In this document: piece after piece, positions 25,550-35,045 of the stretch
How the letters are laid out: every line of letters starts with the position of its first letter
Numbering within the stretch: position 1 is the first letter of the stretch
Assembly (NCBI GenBank): GCA_030611265.1
Contig: JAUWQD010000014.1
Span: 1-54,925 of the forward strand
Source of the DNA: Methanosarcinaceae archaeon
Lineage (GTDB): Archaea; Halobacteriota; Methanosarcinia; Methanosarcinales; Methanosarcinaceae
Length of the DNA: 54,925 bases
Direction of reading: 5' to 3'
Translations under genes and position numbers: made by a program
Notes under the pieces: generated by a model
What the model saw: only the letters and a program-made list of their open reading frames with translations
What the model was told of the DNA's origin: nothing
Databases searched by the model: none

Positions 25550-28500
25550 ATGACTACTGATTTAACATTTATCACAAACGAGGAAAACAACAAGTTGGTA
25601 GATAGGTTTGCTAAACTTATCAAAGATTCTCAATTTTTTGATTGTTTGGTGGGTTATTTCTACACAAGTGGTTTTCATTCATTATATGAGTCATTAGAAG
25701 AAACTGAAAAAATAAGAATATTAGTTGGTATTAGCACAAATAAGGAAACTTTTGATTTAATCCAAGAATCACAGAAACAAGTTCAAACAGAACTAAAATT
25801 GTCGCATAAAGAAACAAAAATCGAATTTTCCAACGAAGTTACAATGGAATTTGAAGAATCCGCTGACTCGATTGAAGTGGAAAGTGGCACAAAAAAATTC
25901 ATTGAATGGATTAAATCCGATAAATTGGAAATCCGAGTATATCCGGCCGAAAAGATACATTCGAAAGTCTATATCATGACTTTTAAGGAAGGAGATCGTG
26001 ATGCCGGAAGAGTGATTACCGGATCAAGTAATTTCACACAATCCGGATTAAGGAATAATCTGGAATTTAATGTTGAATTAAAGAATAGTTCTGATCACAA
26101 ATTTGCATTGGATCAATTCAATAAGTTATGGGAAAATTCGGTTGATGTTTCTGAAGAATATATTGAAACCATTGATACAAAGACATGGTTAAACGATAAA
26201 ATCACGCCTTATGAACTATATTTGAAATTCCTTTATGAATATCTTGAAGAAAAAATAAATCTGGATTTAGAGGATATAGATGATTTCTATAGTCCACCGA
26301 ATTTTATGGATTTGAAATATCAAAAAGATGCGGTTCAGGATGCAAAGGTAAAACTCTTGGAATACGGCGGAGTATTCATTTCTGATGTTGTAGGTCTGGG
26401 CAAGACGTATATTGCTACAATGTTGGCTCAACGATTAGACGGCAGAACACTGGTAATTGCGCCTCCTGTTTTAATTGATAGGGACAACCCCGGGTCATGG
26501 ACAAATGTTTTTGAAGATTTTGGAATTAAGCAGAGTTATATCGAATCTCGTGGGAAATTGGATGATATCATCAGAAGAATTACTGATACTGACAAAAATC
26601 AATATTACAAAAATGTAATTATTGATGAAGCACACAGTTTTAGGAATGAAGCGACTCAATCTTATGAAAAATTAGCTCAAATTTGCAGAGGAAAAAGAGT
26701 TATTTTAGTTTCTGCAACTCCTCTTAATAACACTCCACTTGATATTTTAAGCCAGATCAAATTGTTCCAAAATGCTAATAGATCGACACTTCCAAATCCA
26801 AAAGTAAAGGATTTAGAGAGATATTTCAATGGATTGCAAAGTCGATTAAAAGGGCTTGATAGAAAAGAAGACAAAGAAGAGTATCTTTCAGTTGTCAAGA
26901 ATAATGCGGAAGACATTCGTAAAAATGTTCTTTACCATTTGATGGTTAGACGTACCAGATATAGCATTACGGAATATTACGGTGATGATCTGAAAAAACA
27001 AAATTTAAAGTTCCCGGAAGTTGGAGACCCTGAACCAGTAATATACAACTTTAATGACGAACTTGATGTGATTTTTAATGATACTGTTGATATGATCGTT
27101 AATCAGTTCAAATATGCGAGGTACACTCCGATATTGTATCTCAAAAAAGAGCCTACAAGTACAGAAAAGACATCCCAACGAAACATGCAGGGTTTTATGA
27201 GGGTTTTGTTGCTAAAACGATTGGAGAGTAGTTTATTTGCGTTTAATAAATCGATATCAAGATTCATTAATTCTTATGAAAAATTCATTGAGCAATTCCA
27301 TAAAGGGAATGTGTATGTTAGTAAAAAACATATCAATAAGATTTTTGAGTATTTGGATGACGATAATGATGAATCGATCCAAAAATTGATCGATAACGAA
27401 AAAGCATCAAAATATGAGTCTGAAGATTTCATTGATGAATTTATTGAAGATCTGGAAACGGATCTGGAGGCTCTGAAAAACATTCAGACTTTATGGAGCA
27501 ATGTGAAAACCGATCCTAAACTTGAAAAATTCATCGAACTTTTGAAAACTGACACTGTTCTTAGTGAAAATAAGTTAATCGTTTTTACTGAATCAAAAGA
27601 AACTGCTCATTATCTTGAAGATATGTTAAACCCTGAATTTGACAACAAAGTAAGGGCTTACTCCAGTATATCATCTCCTGCTGATAGAATAGAGATCATC
27701 AATAATTTTGATGCAAAAGTGTCGAATAAAAAGGATGACATACGTATTCTAATTTCAACTGAGATCTTAGCGGAGGGTGTCAATTTACATCGTTCAAATG
27801 TGGTTATTAATTACGATATTCCATGGAATCCTACAAGAATGATGCAAAGGGTTGGACGTATCAATCGTGTGGATTCGAATTTTGATAAGATATATACGTA
27901 CAATTTCTTCCCGGCAGGACAAATCAATGAGAATATTAGTTTAGAAGAGGCAGCAGAAGCAAAGATCGAGGCATTTATAGAAATGCTCGGAAATGATGCA
28001 AAACTGTTGACTGATGAGGAAATAAAATCTCATGACTTGTTTAAGAGATTAACATCTAAAGAATACATTACCGGAGAAGATGAAGAGGATGATCCTGAAC
28101 TTCGTTACTTGACATACTTAAGGGATATCAGGGATGCCGATAAGGAATTGTTCAATAAGATCAAGAGAATTCCTAAGAAAGCAAGAACCGCGAAGAAATA
28201 CGATGAAGATCATACTTCCACTGTGACATTTCTCAGGAAAGGAAAGGTCAGGAAGGTCTTCAAAACTACAGGGAATGATTCGGGTATTTGCTCTGAAGAG
28301 ATTGATTTTAACACGGCTGCTGGGATCCTTGAGGCGGATATTGATACTAAACGGGAAAAGATCGAGCCGGAATTTTATAAGCACCTTGAGTTTAATAAGA
28401 AAGAGTTTGCAGATGTGTTCATTAAGGAATCCGAATTGCTTAAGCCAATTGGAAACCGGGGAAATAAAGCCAAGCTCATTAAATTGATCAGGGCGATAGA

Positions 28501-28762
28501 AAATAGTCCAGAATTTACCAGTGTAGAAAACGATTATATTGCAGATGTTATGAATCTCCTGCGAGATGGAAGTTTGCCGAAAGCGACAATAAAAAAGATA
28601 ATTGATGGGACAAAGGATGAAATTAATCCTTTTAAAATATATGCAAAAATCAAATCCGGCATTCCCGATCAATTTTTCCAGTCGGCTATTGTTACCAGTT
28701 CGGCTGATACAAGAGGAAAAAAAGAAGTGATTCTTTCAGAGTATCTACATAAAGGGGAATAA
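25550..28762 (+). CDS. PLD-domain SNF2-type helicase of a restriction-like operon
   Basis: The 1070-residue protein starts with a phospholipase-D-like nuclease domain: KIHSKVYIM (HxK at about 136) and VITGSSNFTQSGL (about 155-167). An SF2/SNF2 helicase core follows, with Walker A VVGLGKTYIA (about 279), DEAH-type IIDEAHSFRN (about 357), SATPLNNTP, and the C-terminal helicase motif QRVGRINRVD (about 765). PLD-helicase fusions act as restriction translocase-nucleases. The ATG at 25550 has AGGAAG upstream. The methylase gene begins two bases after the stop, so the genes form an operon. GC content is lower than in the housekeeping genes. Confidence 0.88.
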   Translation: MTTDLTFITNEENNKLVDRFAKLIKDSQFFDCLVGYFYTSGFHSLYESLEETEKIRILVGISTNKETFDLIQESQKQVQTELKLSHKETKIEFSNEVTMEFEESADSIEVESGTKKFIEWIKSDKLEIRVYPAEKIHSKVYIMTFKEGDRDAGRVITGSSNFTQSGLRNNLEFNVELKNSSDHKFALDQFNKLWENSVDVSEEYIETIDTKTWLNDKITPYELYLKFLYEYLEEKINLDLEDIDDFYSPPNFMDLKYQKDAVQDAKVKLLEYGGVFISDVVGLGKTYIATMLAQRLDGRTLVIAPPVLIDRDNPGSWTNVFEDFGIKQSYIESRGKLDDIIRRITDTDKNQYYKNVIIDEAHSFRNEATQSYEKLAQICRGKRVILVSATPLNNTPLDILSQIKLFQNANRSTLPNPKVKDLERYFNGLQSRLKGLDRKEDKEEYLSVVKNNAEDIRKNVLYHLMVRRTRYSITEYYGDDLKKQNLKFPEVGDPEPVIYNFNDELDVIFNDTVDMIVNQFKYARYTPILYLKKEPTSTEKTSQRNMQGFMRVLLLKRLESSLFAFNKSISRFINSYEKFIEQFHKGNVYVSKKHINKIFEYLDDDNDESIQKLIDNEKASKYESEDFIDEFIEDLETDLEALKNIQTLWSNVKTDPKLEKFIELLKTDTVLSENKLIVFTESKETAHYLEDMLNPEFDNKVRAYSSISSPADRIEIINNFDAKVSNKKDDIRILISTEILAEGVNLHRSNVVINYDIPWNPTRMMQRVGRINRVDSNFDKIYTYNFFPAGQINENISLEEAAEAKIEAFIEMLGNDAKLLTDEEIKSHDLFKRLTSKEYITGEDEEDDPELRYLTYLRDIRDADKELFNKIKRIPKKARTAKKYDEDHTSTVTFLRKGKVRKVFKTTGNDSGICSEEIDFNTAAGILEADIDTKREKIEPEFYKHLEFNKKEFADVFIKESELLKPIGNRGNKAKLIKLIRAIENSPEFTSVENDYIADVMNLLRDGSLPKATIKKIIDGTKDEINPFKIYAKIKSGIPDQFFQSAIVTSSADTRGKKEVILSEYLHKGE

Positions 28763-28764
28763 TT

Positions 28765-31700
28765 ATGGATCCACAAAACGCAAAAACGTTATTAGATGAT
28801 ACATTTAACAATGGTTATGATGAAGGTAAGTTTTTAAATTTTATCAATGAACTATTCAATGGATTTGATGCAAGTAAAAAAAAGTATCTTGTTCCTGATG
28901 CATATAAAGAATATATTGATTCTGACAATTATAAATCTCTGGGAGAGTATAAGGATGGTTCCGGGAAGTTAATTGATGTTCTTGCTATAAAGCTTAAGAA
29001 AAGTACTTCCAGAGATCGGGCAAGAACAATGCAGCGAAATTTGGTTGCAAAATACTTGTCTGAGAATAACAAACATGCGGCACTTGTAGCATTTTACGGT
29101 TACGATCCTGATGATTGGCGTTTTTCATTTGTCAAGTTGGATTATCGCCGTGAGAAAGACGATTCTGGAAGGGTTAAAACTGTTGAAGATTTGACACCTG
29201 CTAAAAGATATTCATTTTTGGTTGGTGTATATGAGCCGAATCATACTTGCAGGTCGCAATTCCTGAGACTCGTAGAAGAAGAGAATAAAAATCCTTCTTT
29301 TGAAGAAATTGAAACGGCATTTAGTATCGAAAAGGTTACAAAGATTTTCTTTGAAAAATACAAAGGATTATTCTTGGAATTAAAAGATGCTCTGGATGCT
29401 GCTATTGAAAAAGACCTGTATATCAAAGAGGATTTTGATAACAAGGACCTTTCCACTGTTGATTTTGCTAAAAAGTTACTTGGGCAGATCGTTTTTCTTT
29501 ATTTTCTTCAGAAAAAAGGCTGGCTGGGTGTTGAACGGGATAAAAATACGGGTAAGTTTAAGGAATGGGGCAGCGGTCCCAAAAATTTCCTTAAAAAACT
29601 GTTTAATAAAGAGATCGTTCAGTATGACAATTTCTTCAACGATGTGCTGGAACCTTTATTTTATGAAGCTTTAGCAAGGGAGCATGATGGTGATTATTAC
29701 AGCAGGTTCGAGTGCAAGATCCCATTCTTAAACGGTGGATTGTTTGAACCAATAAATGATTATAACTGGCAAGAGACTGATATTTTACTGGACAATACAA
29801 TTTTTGAAAAAATCATTGGCACATTTAATGAATTTAATTTCACAGTTAAGGAAGATGAACCATTAGAAAAGGAAGTCGCCGTTGACCCTGAGATGCTCGG
29901 AAAAGTTTTTGAGAACCTTCTTGATGTGAAGGACAGGAAATCTAAAGGGGCGTTCTACACACCAAGGGAAATTGTACACTATATGTGTCAACAGAGCCTT
30001 ATCAATTATCTTGAAACGAATACAAAGGATAAGAAAATATCAAGAGAAGACCTTGAAATGTTTATTCAATTCGGTGATTATTCAAGTTCAGCCGACCAGA
30101 GATATTTGATCGAGATCAATAAACTGCTACAGGATATAAGATCAGGAATATCGAAGAACGTAGTAAAGTCACAAGCACATGTACAGGATCGTATAAGCAA
30201 ACTGACGCTTCCAATTTCGATTATCTCAAACAAAGAATTGATTGATAGATTACTTGCAGATATTAAAGTCGTTGATCCTGCTGTGGGTTCAGGTGCTTTC
30301 CCTGTCGGAATGATGAACGAGATCGTAAAAGCGCGGTCTATTCTGACATTTTTTTGGTTTGATGACGCTAAATCCAGTGAACGAACAACTTACAATATAA
30401 AAAGGCAGACAATCCAGAATTGTCTTTATGGCGTTGATCTCGATTCATCGGCTGTTGATATTACGAAGTTGAGATTCTGGTTATCATTGATCGTTGATGA
30501 AGATGACATGGAACATATCCAACCACTCCCGAATTTAGATAATAAGATTATGTGCGGGAACAGCCTTCTCGAAGAGTTTGAAGGGATCAAATTGTTTGAT
30601 GAGAATATGCTTGGAGAACCAGTCATCGACCATAGTTTTGAGATCGAACAAATCGATTCAAAGATCGAGGGATTAAATCAGGAACTTAACAAGATCTATA
30701 CTGGAAAGACCACTGATGATGAAGATCCAAAACAGGTCAAGAAGCAAATCTTCAAACTTGAAAACGAAAAGAAGAAACTCTTGTCATCTCCAAAGGAAAA
30801 GACCCAGCAATTAAACTTGAGTGATGCAGATAATTTTAGAATAAAACAATCCCAGCGTAAATTAAGAGGACTAAGGGCACTGCAAAAGCAATTTTTCGAT
30901 GCCCAGAGCAAGAAAGATAAAATCAAATTACGAGATGATATTGATAATCTTGAATGGGAACTGATAGAAGAAACACTAAAAGAAAATGGAAACGAAGAAT
31001 CTATTCAGAAACTTCAGCAATACAAAAAGGCAAAATCAAAACCTTTCTTTTTGTGGAAGTTGTATTTTGCAGAAGTGTTCCAGAGAGAAAATCCAGGATT
31101 TGATGTTGTTATTGGAAATCCTCCTTATGTGAAAGAATACACCAATAGAAGTGCTTTTGATGGTTTAAGAAATTCTCCATATTATCAAGGTAAAATGGAT
31201 TTATGGTATTTCTTTGGGTGCATTGGGATTGACTTGCTTTGTGAAGATGGAATTGAATGTTACATCGCACCAAATAATTGGATTAGCAATGCTGGAGCAT
31301 TAAAATTTAGAAATAAAATTGTTGCTGAAAGTCAAATGTTATCATTTATTGATTTTGGAAATTACAAAGTATTTACCGCTGGAATTCAAACGATGGTATA
31401 CATAATCAAGAAAAATCATCAAATTAATAATTATAGTTTAACTTATTCGAAACTCCAAAGTGATGATATAAATTCCGATGCACTTTCTACGTTTTTGTAT
31501 AGAAAAGAGCCTTTAGATTACTTCTTGAAGTACAGTTCTGATTTCAAACGCGAGGATTTTGAGAATCGATATATCACATTTTACAGAAGGGAAATTGGAG
31601 CAGTATTATCAAAAATAAAGATGATGGGAGACACATATCTCAATAAATCCGAAACTGCTCAAGGAGTTGTAGCACCTCAGGATTCATTAAATAAAAAAAA

Positions 31701-32454
31701 TGCTGAAAAATTAGCCAATCAATATAAAGTTGGAGATGGTATTTTCATATTATCTGATAAAGAAAAAGCCAATATGGATTTTTATGAAAAAGAACTAGAA
31801 CTGATTAAACCTTATTATACAACAAATGAACTGCACAAATATTATGGAACTGCTAATAATCAATATTGGTTGATATACACTAAATCGGGTATAAATAGAA
31901 ACATCTCTAAATATCCGCATATAAAAGACCATCTTGAGAAGTTCAAGCCAATTATAACTTCTGATAATAAACCTTATGGATTGCATCGAGCAAGAAATGA
32001 GTACTTTTTCACAGGGGAAAGTATAGTTTCATTAAGAAAATGTTCAGAACCTACATTTACTTACTGCGATTTTGATTGTTATGTTTCTCAAACTTTCGTT
32101 GTCATAAAAACAGATAGAATCGATTTAAAGTATCTGACAGGAATTTTGAATTCACAACTAATTAAGTTTTGGCTTTATTATGAAGGTAAATTACAAGGGA
32201 ACAATTATCAAGTTGATTCAGAACCTTTAATGAATGTTCCGATAAAAGTAGGTTCAGATGTTGAAAATGAAATGGTAGTTGATCTTGTAGACCAAATCCT
32301 CGTCATCACAAAAAACCCAGATTACCTCGAAAACTCTGGCAAGCAAGCCAAAGTGAAAAACTTAGAAAAACAAATCGACCAGTTCGTCTACGAACTCTAC
32401 GATCTAACTCCCAAAGAGATAGAGATTGTTGGAAAATTCAATGGGGGGAAATAA
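28765..32454 (+). CDS. Eco57I-type N6-adenine DNA methyltransferase with TaqI-like specificity domain
   Basis: The 1229-residue protein has an N-terminal helical region, then the methylase core: FYTPREIVHYM (about 394), SAM-binding motif I VDPAVGSGAFPVGMMNEI (about 502) and catalytic motif IV VIGNPPYVKEY (NPPY at about 782). A C-terminal target-recognition region of TaqI_C type follows (about 950-1160, with SQTFVVIKT and a LNSQLIKFW-like helix). It should methylate adenine in host DNA and set the sequence specificity of the system. The ATG has AAGGGGA upstream inside the helicase gene end. Base composition drops inside the specificity region and recovers near 32280. Confidence 0.88.
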   Translation: MDPQNAKTLLDDTFNNGYDEGKFLNFINELFNGFDASKKKYLVPDAYKEYIDSDNYKSLGEYKDGSGKLIDVLAIKLKKSTSRDRARTMQRNLVAKYLSENNKHAALVAFYGYDPDDWRFSFVKLDYRREKDDSGRVKTVEDLTPAKRYSFLVGVYEPNHTCRSQFLRLVEEENKNPSFEEIETAFSIEKVTKIFFEKYKGLFLELKDALDAAIEKDLYIKEDFDNKDLSTVDFAKKLLGQIVFLYFLQKKGWLGVERDKNTGKFKEWGSGPKNFLKKLFNKEIVQYDNFFNDVLEPLFYEALAREHDGDYYSRFECKIPFLNGGLFEPINDYNWQETDILLDNTIFEKIIGTFNEFNFTVKEDEPLEKEVAVDPEMLGKVFENLLDVKDRKSKGAFYTPREIVHYMCQQSLINYLETNTKDKKISREDLEMFIQFGDYSSSADQRYLIEINKLLQDIRSGISKNVVKSQAHVQDRISKLTLPISIISNKELIDRLLADIKVVDPAVGSGAFPVGMMNEIVKARSILTFFWFDDAKSSERTTYNIKRQTIQNCLYGVDLDSSAVDITKLRFWLSLIVDEDDMEHIQPLPNLDNKIMCGNSLLEEFEGIKLFDENMLGEPVIDHSFEIEQIDSKIEGLNQELNKIYTGKTTDDEDPKQVKKQIFKLENEKKKLLSSPKEKTQQLNLSDADNFRIKQSQRKLRGLRALQKQFFDAQSKKDKIKLRDDIDNLEWELIEETLKENGNEESIQKLQQYKKAKSKPFFLWKLYFAEVFQRENPGFDVVIGNPPYVKEYTNRSAFDGLRNSPYYQGKMDLWYFFGCIGIDLLCEDGIECYIAPNNWISNAGALKFRNKIVAESQMLSFIDFGNYKVFTAGIQTMVYIIKKNHQINNYSLTYSKLQSDDINSDALSTFLYRKEPLDYFLKYSSDFKREDFENRYITFYRREIGAVLSKIKMMGDTYLNKSETAQGVVAPQDSLNKKNAEKLANQYKVGDGIFILSDKEKANMDFYEKELELIKPYYTTNELHKYYGTANNQYWLIYTKSGINRNISKYPHIKDHLEKFKPIITSDNKPYGLHRARNEYFFTGESIVSLRKCSEPTFTYCDFDCYVSQTFVVIKTDRIDLKYLTGILNSQLIKFWLYYEGKLQGNNYQVDSEPLMNVPIKVGSDVENEMVVDLVDQILVITKNPDYLENSGKQAKVKNLEKQIDQFVYELYDLTPKEIEIVGKFNGGK

Positions 32455-32455
32455 G

Positions 32456-34447
32456 ATGACAAAAACCAGATTTGATACGAAAGGAATAAAATCTGCTTTA
32501 AGCAAATTGCAATTCACGGAAAATAATTTTTATAAATCCATTACAGAGTTTATTTGGAATGGATTTGATGCAAAAGCTTCAATTGTTGAATTATCATATG
32601 AAATTTATCAAACTAATAAAGACGGAAAATTCAGGGAATTGGAAATCAAAGATAATGGTTCTGGAATTAACCAAAAAAGATTGGGAAAAACTTTTGAACC
32701 AATTTATGAATCCGAGAAAATCGGTGATAATGGTTTAGAAAAAAATCATTCCACAATTCATGGAAAAAACGGGGTCGGAAGATTAACCTTTTTCACATTT
32801 TCTAATTTTGCAAAATGGTACACAATATACAATGAAGATGGAATGAATTATAAGTGTGAAATTGAAATTGATGCAAATAAGCTAAATTTCTTCACAGGTG
32901 AGAACAAAACACTCGAACTGATAAATGAAAAAACGGGAACAACAGTTGTTTTTTCAAGGTTCTTTAGATTGAAGAATCCTAACATTGAAAATGATCTGTT
33001 AAATAACTTAAAAAATGAATTCGGTTGGTTTTTAGAATTAAATAAATCAAAAGGCTATCGTTTAATAATTAATGGTAAGGATTTAGATTATTCAGATATG
33101 TTGGAAGACCGTGAAATTTTTACAATAAACCACCAGAGTTCAGGAGAATCATTTAGAGTTGAATACATTAGATGGGCGGCAAAACTAAAGGGTGAGTACT
33201 CTCGATTTTATTATTTAGATGAAAAAAATAATGAGGTCTGGAAAGAATACACAAAATTAAATAAACAGAGAGATGATTTTTACCACAGTGTATATATTAA
33301 CAGTGAATATTTCAAGTATTTTAATTTCAGTTCTAAAGAAGATTCACCCTATAAAGGTTTAGGCGGTGGACGTTCAGATGAAATATTCAAATATTTATCA
33401 AACGAAATATACAAATTTCTCAAAAGCAAACGAAAACCGTTTTTAAAAAAACATTCCAAAAAAATAGTCGAAGAGTATAAAAAGGAAGGGGGTATAATTG
33501 TTGATGAAAAAGACCCTTTCGAATTGATACAGGCAGAAGAACTTGATAATGTTTTACAAGAAGTATATGTTATACAACCTAAATTTTTTGCACGTTCGAA
33601 TAATGAGCAAAAAAGGATTTTTATCGGTTTTTTAAAATTACTTTTAAAATCAGATGAGAGGGAGCAAGTTTTAAACATCATTGCCAGCATAACCGAATTG
33701 GATTCAAATGAAAGAAAAGAGTTAAGTGAAATTCTCAAAGTCACAAAATTGAACCGAATTATCAAAACCATTAATTTGATAAATGACAGATATAAAGCTG
33801 TCGAGATTTTAAAACAGCTTGTCTTTAACAAATCTTTGAAGGCAAATGAAAGGGACCATTTACAAAAAGTTGTTGAAGAAAATTATTGGCTCTTTGGAGA
33901 ACAATACCATTTGGTATCAAAAGATGAAGGTTTTCAAAAGGCGCTGGAGGAATATACTTATCTGTTAGATGGAGAGAAATCTAAACCAAAATTTACGGGA
34001 AATAATAAGACAAAAAGAATGGATATTTTCATGTGCCGGAAATGGAAAGGTGCTGAATCAATTAAAAATGTGATAATAGAACTTAAACGGCCAACTATAA
34101 TTCTTGGTTCGGAGGAACTTTCTCAAGTTCACGTATACAGAGAGACGATTTTAAATGAGCCGCGATTCAATTCTAACGTAGCAACATGGGATTTTATTTT
34201 AATTGGAAATCAGTTTGACAATTATATTGCAGACCAAATAGAAAATGCGAAGGTTCATGGAGAAAGAAGTCTGGTTTATAAAGTTAATAATTTTAAGATG
34301 TATGTAAAGAATTGGAGTGACGTTTTTGATGAATTTGATATTGCTCATGAATTCTTAAATAAAAAGTTGAAATTAGATAAGGAGAACGTGATTGGGGAGA
34401 TAGCTTCTGCTAAAGAGGGGATCAAATCATTAAAACAAAGAGACTAA
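32456..34447 (+). CDS. GHKL (MORC/MutL-like) ATPase with C-terminal PD-(D/E)XK nuclease-like domain
   Basis: The product is about 663 residues. The N-terminal half has the GHKL ATP-binding motifs: ITEFIWNGFDAKA (N-box, about 29-41), EIKDNGSGI (G1, about 62-70) and HGKNGVGRLTF (G2, about 101-111). The C-terminal region has VVEENYWLFGEQYHLV, then KRMDIFMCRKW and NVIIELKRPTI, a D...E-x-K nuclease pattern similar to Shedu/DUF4263 domains. MORC-like GHKL ATPases are known partners of prokaryotic restriction-modification operons. ATG 32456 is chosen because GGGGGGAAATAAG precedes it and it lies one base after the methylase stop. The gene is very AT-rich. Confidence 0.82.
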   Translation: MTKTRFDTKGIKSALSKLQFTENNFYKSITEFIWNGFDAKASIVELSYEIYQTNKDGKFRELEIKDNGSGINQKRLGKTFEPIYESEKIGDNGLEKNHSTIHGKNGVGRLTFFTFSNFAKWYTIYNEDGMNYKCEIEIDANKLNFFTGENKTLELINEKTGTTVVFSRFFRLKNPNIENDLLNNLKNEFGWFLELNKSKGYRLIINGKDLDYSDMLEDREIFTINHQSSGESFRVEYIRWAAKLKGEYSRFYYLDEKNNEVWKEYTKLNKQRDDFYHSVYINSEYFKYFNFSSKEDSPYKGLGGGRSDEIFKYLSNEIYKFLKSKRKPFLKKHSKKIVEEYKKEGGIIVDEKDPFELIQAEELDNVLQEVYVIQPKFFARSNNEQKRIFIGFLKLLLKSDEREQVLNIIASITELDSNERKELSEILKVTKLNRIIKTINLINDRYKAVEILKQLVFNKSLKANERDHLQKVVEENYWLFGEQYHLVSKDEGFQKALEEYTYLLDGEKSKPKFTGNNKTKRMDIFMCRKWKGAESIKNVIIELKRPTIILGSEELSQVHVYRETILNEPRFNSNVATWDFILIGNQFDNYIADQIENAKVHGERSLVYKVNNFKMYVKNWSDVFDEFDIAHEFLNKKLKLDKENVIGEIASAKEGIKSLKQRD

Positions 34448-34480
34448 TTTACTAAGAAAAATAACAAATCTTCGAAAAAT

Positions 34481-34538
34481 AATTATACCTGACCCCCGAA
34501 GAGATTAAAATTGTTGAGGAATTCAATGAGGAGAAATG
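34481..34538 (+). pseudogene. Relict 3' end of a second Eco57I-type methylase
   Basis: Just after the GHKL gene, a frame reads LY-LTPEEIKIVEEFNEEK followed by TGA. It closely parallels the extreme C-terminus of the intact methylase (LYDLTPKEIEIVGKFNGGK, stop at 32454). The DNA matches over about 50 bases with scattered differences. It is a fragment only, with no upstream methylase sequence. Confidence 0.7.
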
Positions 34539-34609
34539 AGAGCGTTAGTTAAAAAAGGATAATCGGGATTGATAAAAATAACGGAAATGATCAATTCGGA
34601 CGGGATGTA

Positions 34610-34665
34610 CCGGATTTACAGGATGCAACGCCGCATCGAAATCCGGTCCATACTGTAAATCCTGT
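34610..34665. repeat. GGATTTACAGGAT-type inverted repeat, copy 1
   Basis: Two nested inverted repeats are present: GGATTTACAG (34612-34621) with CTGTAAATCC (34653-34662), and ACCGGATTT (34610-34618) with AAATCCGGT (34639-34647). A related structure occurs at 41616-41668. Confidence 0.7.
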
Positions 34666-34721
34666 CAAATTATTGGCTGAATGTACAAACAAACTAAAAC
34701 CCAATTAAGGAGCCATAAATA

Positions 34722-34865
34722 ATGACAACAATAGAAATGGATGCTGAGAACGATAAAACCACCAAGAACTTTGACAGGTACAAGTTTACTAATGGTACGG
34801 TAAACGGAAGCGTTTACCTTCCAAAAGGTATCAGTAAGGTCAAGGTTACGATCGAATACGAATGA
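34722..34865 (+). CDS. 47-residue small protein
   Basis: ATG 34722 with AAGGAG nine bases upstream opens MTTIEMDAENDKTTKNFDRY, then KFTNGTVNGSVYLPKGIS and KVKVTIEYE. The second half predicts two to three beta strands (GSVYLP and KVKVTIEY), like short archaeal proteins found beside mobile DNA or toxin genes. Its function is unknown. It ends 11 bases before a second small gene with which it probably forms an operon. Confidence 0.65.
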   Translation: MTTIEMDAENDKTTKNFDRYKFTNGTVNGSVYLPKGISKVKVTIEYE

Positions 34866-34876
34866 GTGGGCGAAGG

Positions 34877-35023
34877 ATGTGCAAGTTGAAAAGTAATGTC
34901 TCAAAAAAACACTGCGCTGTTTGTAATTCAGTAGTAAATAGGGGTGAAGAGATGTATTTCAATCACAGGCTCATCCATCGAAAATATATTCAGATTGCAA
35001 TGGCTATATGGTATAAATTATGA
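34877..35023 (+). CDS. 48-residue small protein with a C2H2-type zinc-finger pattern
   Basis: ATG 34877 opens MCKLKSNVSKKHCAVCNS, then VVNRGEEMYFNHRLIHRKYI and a hydrophobic tail ending IWYKL. The spacing C-x2-C-x13-H-x3-H is close to a classical zinc finger (C-x2-C-x12-H-x3-H). The upstream GGGCGAAGG is a weak or closely spaced ribosome-binding site. It follows the 47-residue gene by 11 bases and precedes the Bro-N gene. Confidence 0.5.
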   Translation: MCKLKSNVSKKHCAVCNSVVNRGEEMYFNHRLIHRKYIQIAMAIWYKL

Positions 35024-35045
35024 CAGAGATGACAAAAATAACAAA

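Noticed and set aside
25550-34447. BREX or DISARM system
   Set aside because: There is no PglZ, BrxC/BrxL, DrmA or DrmB; the domain set instead fits MORC-associated restriction operons.
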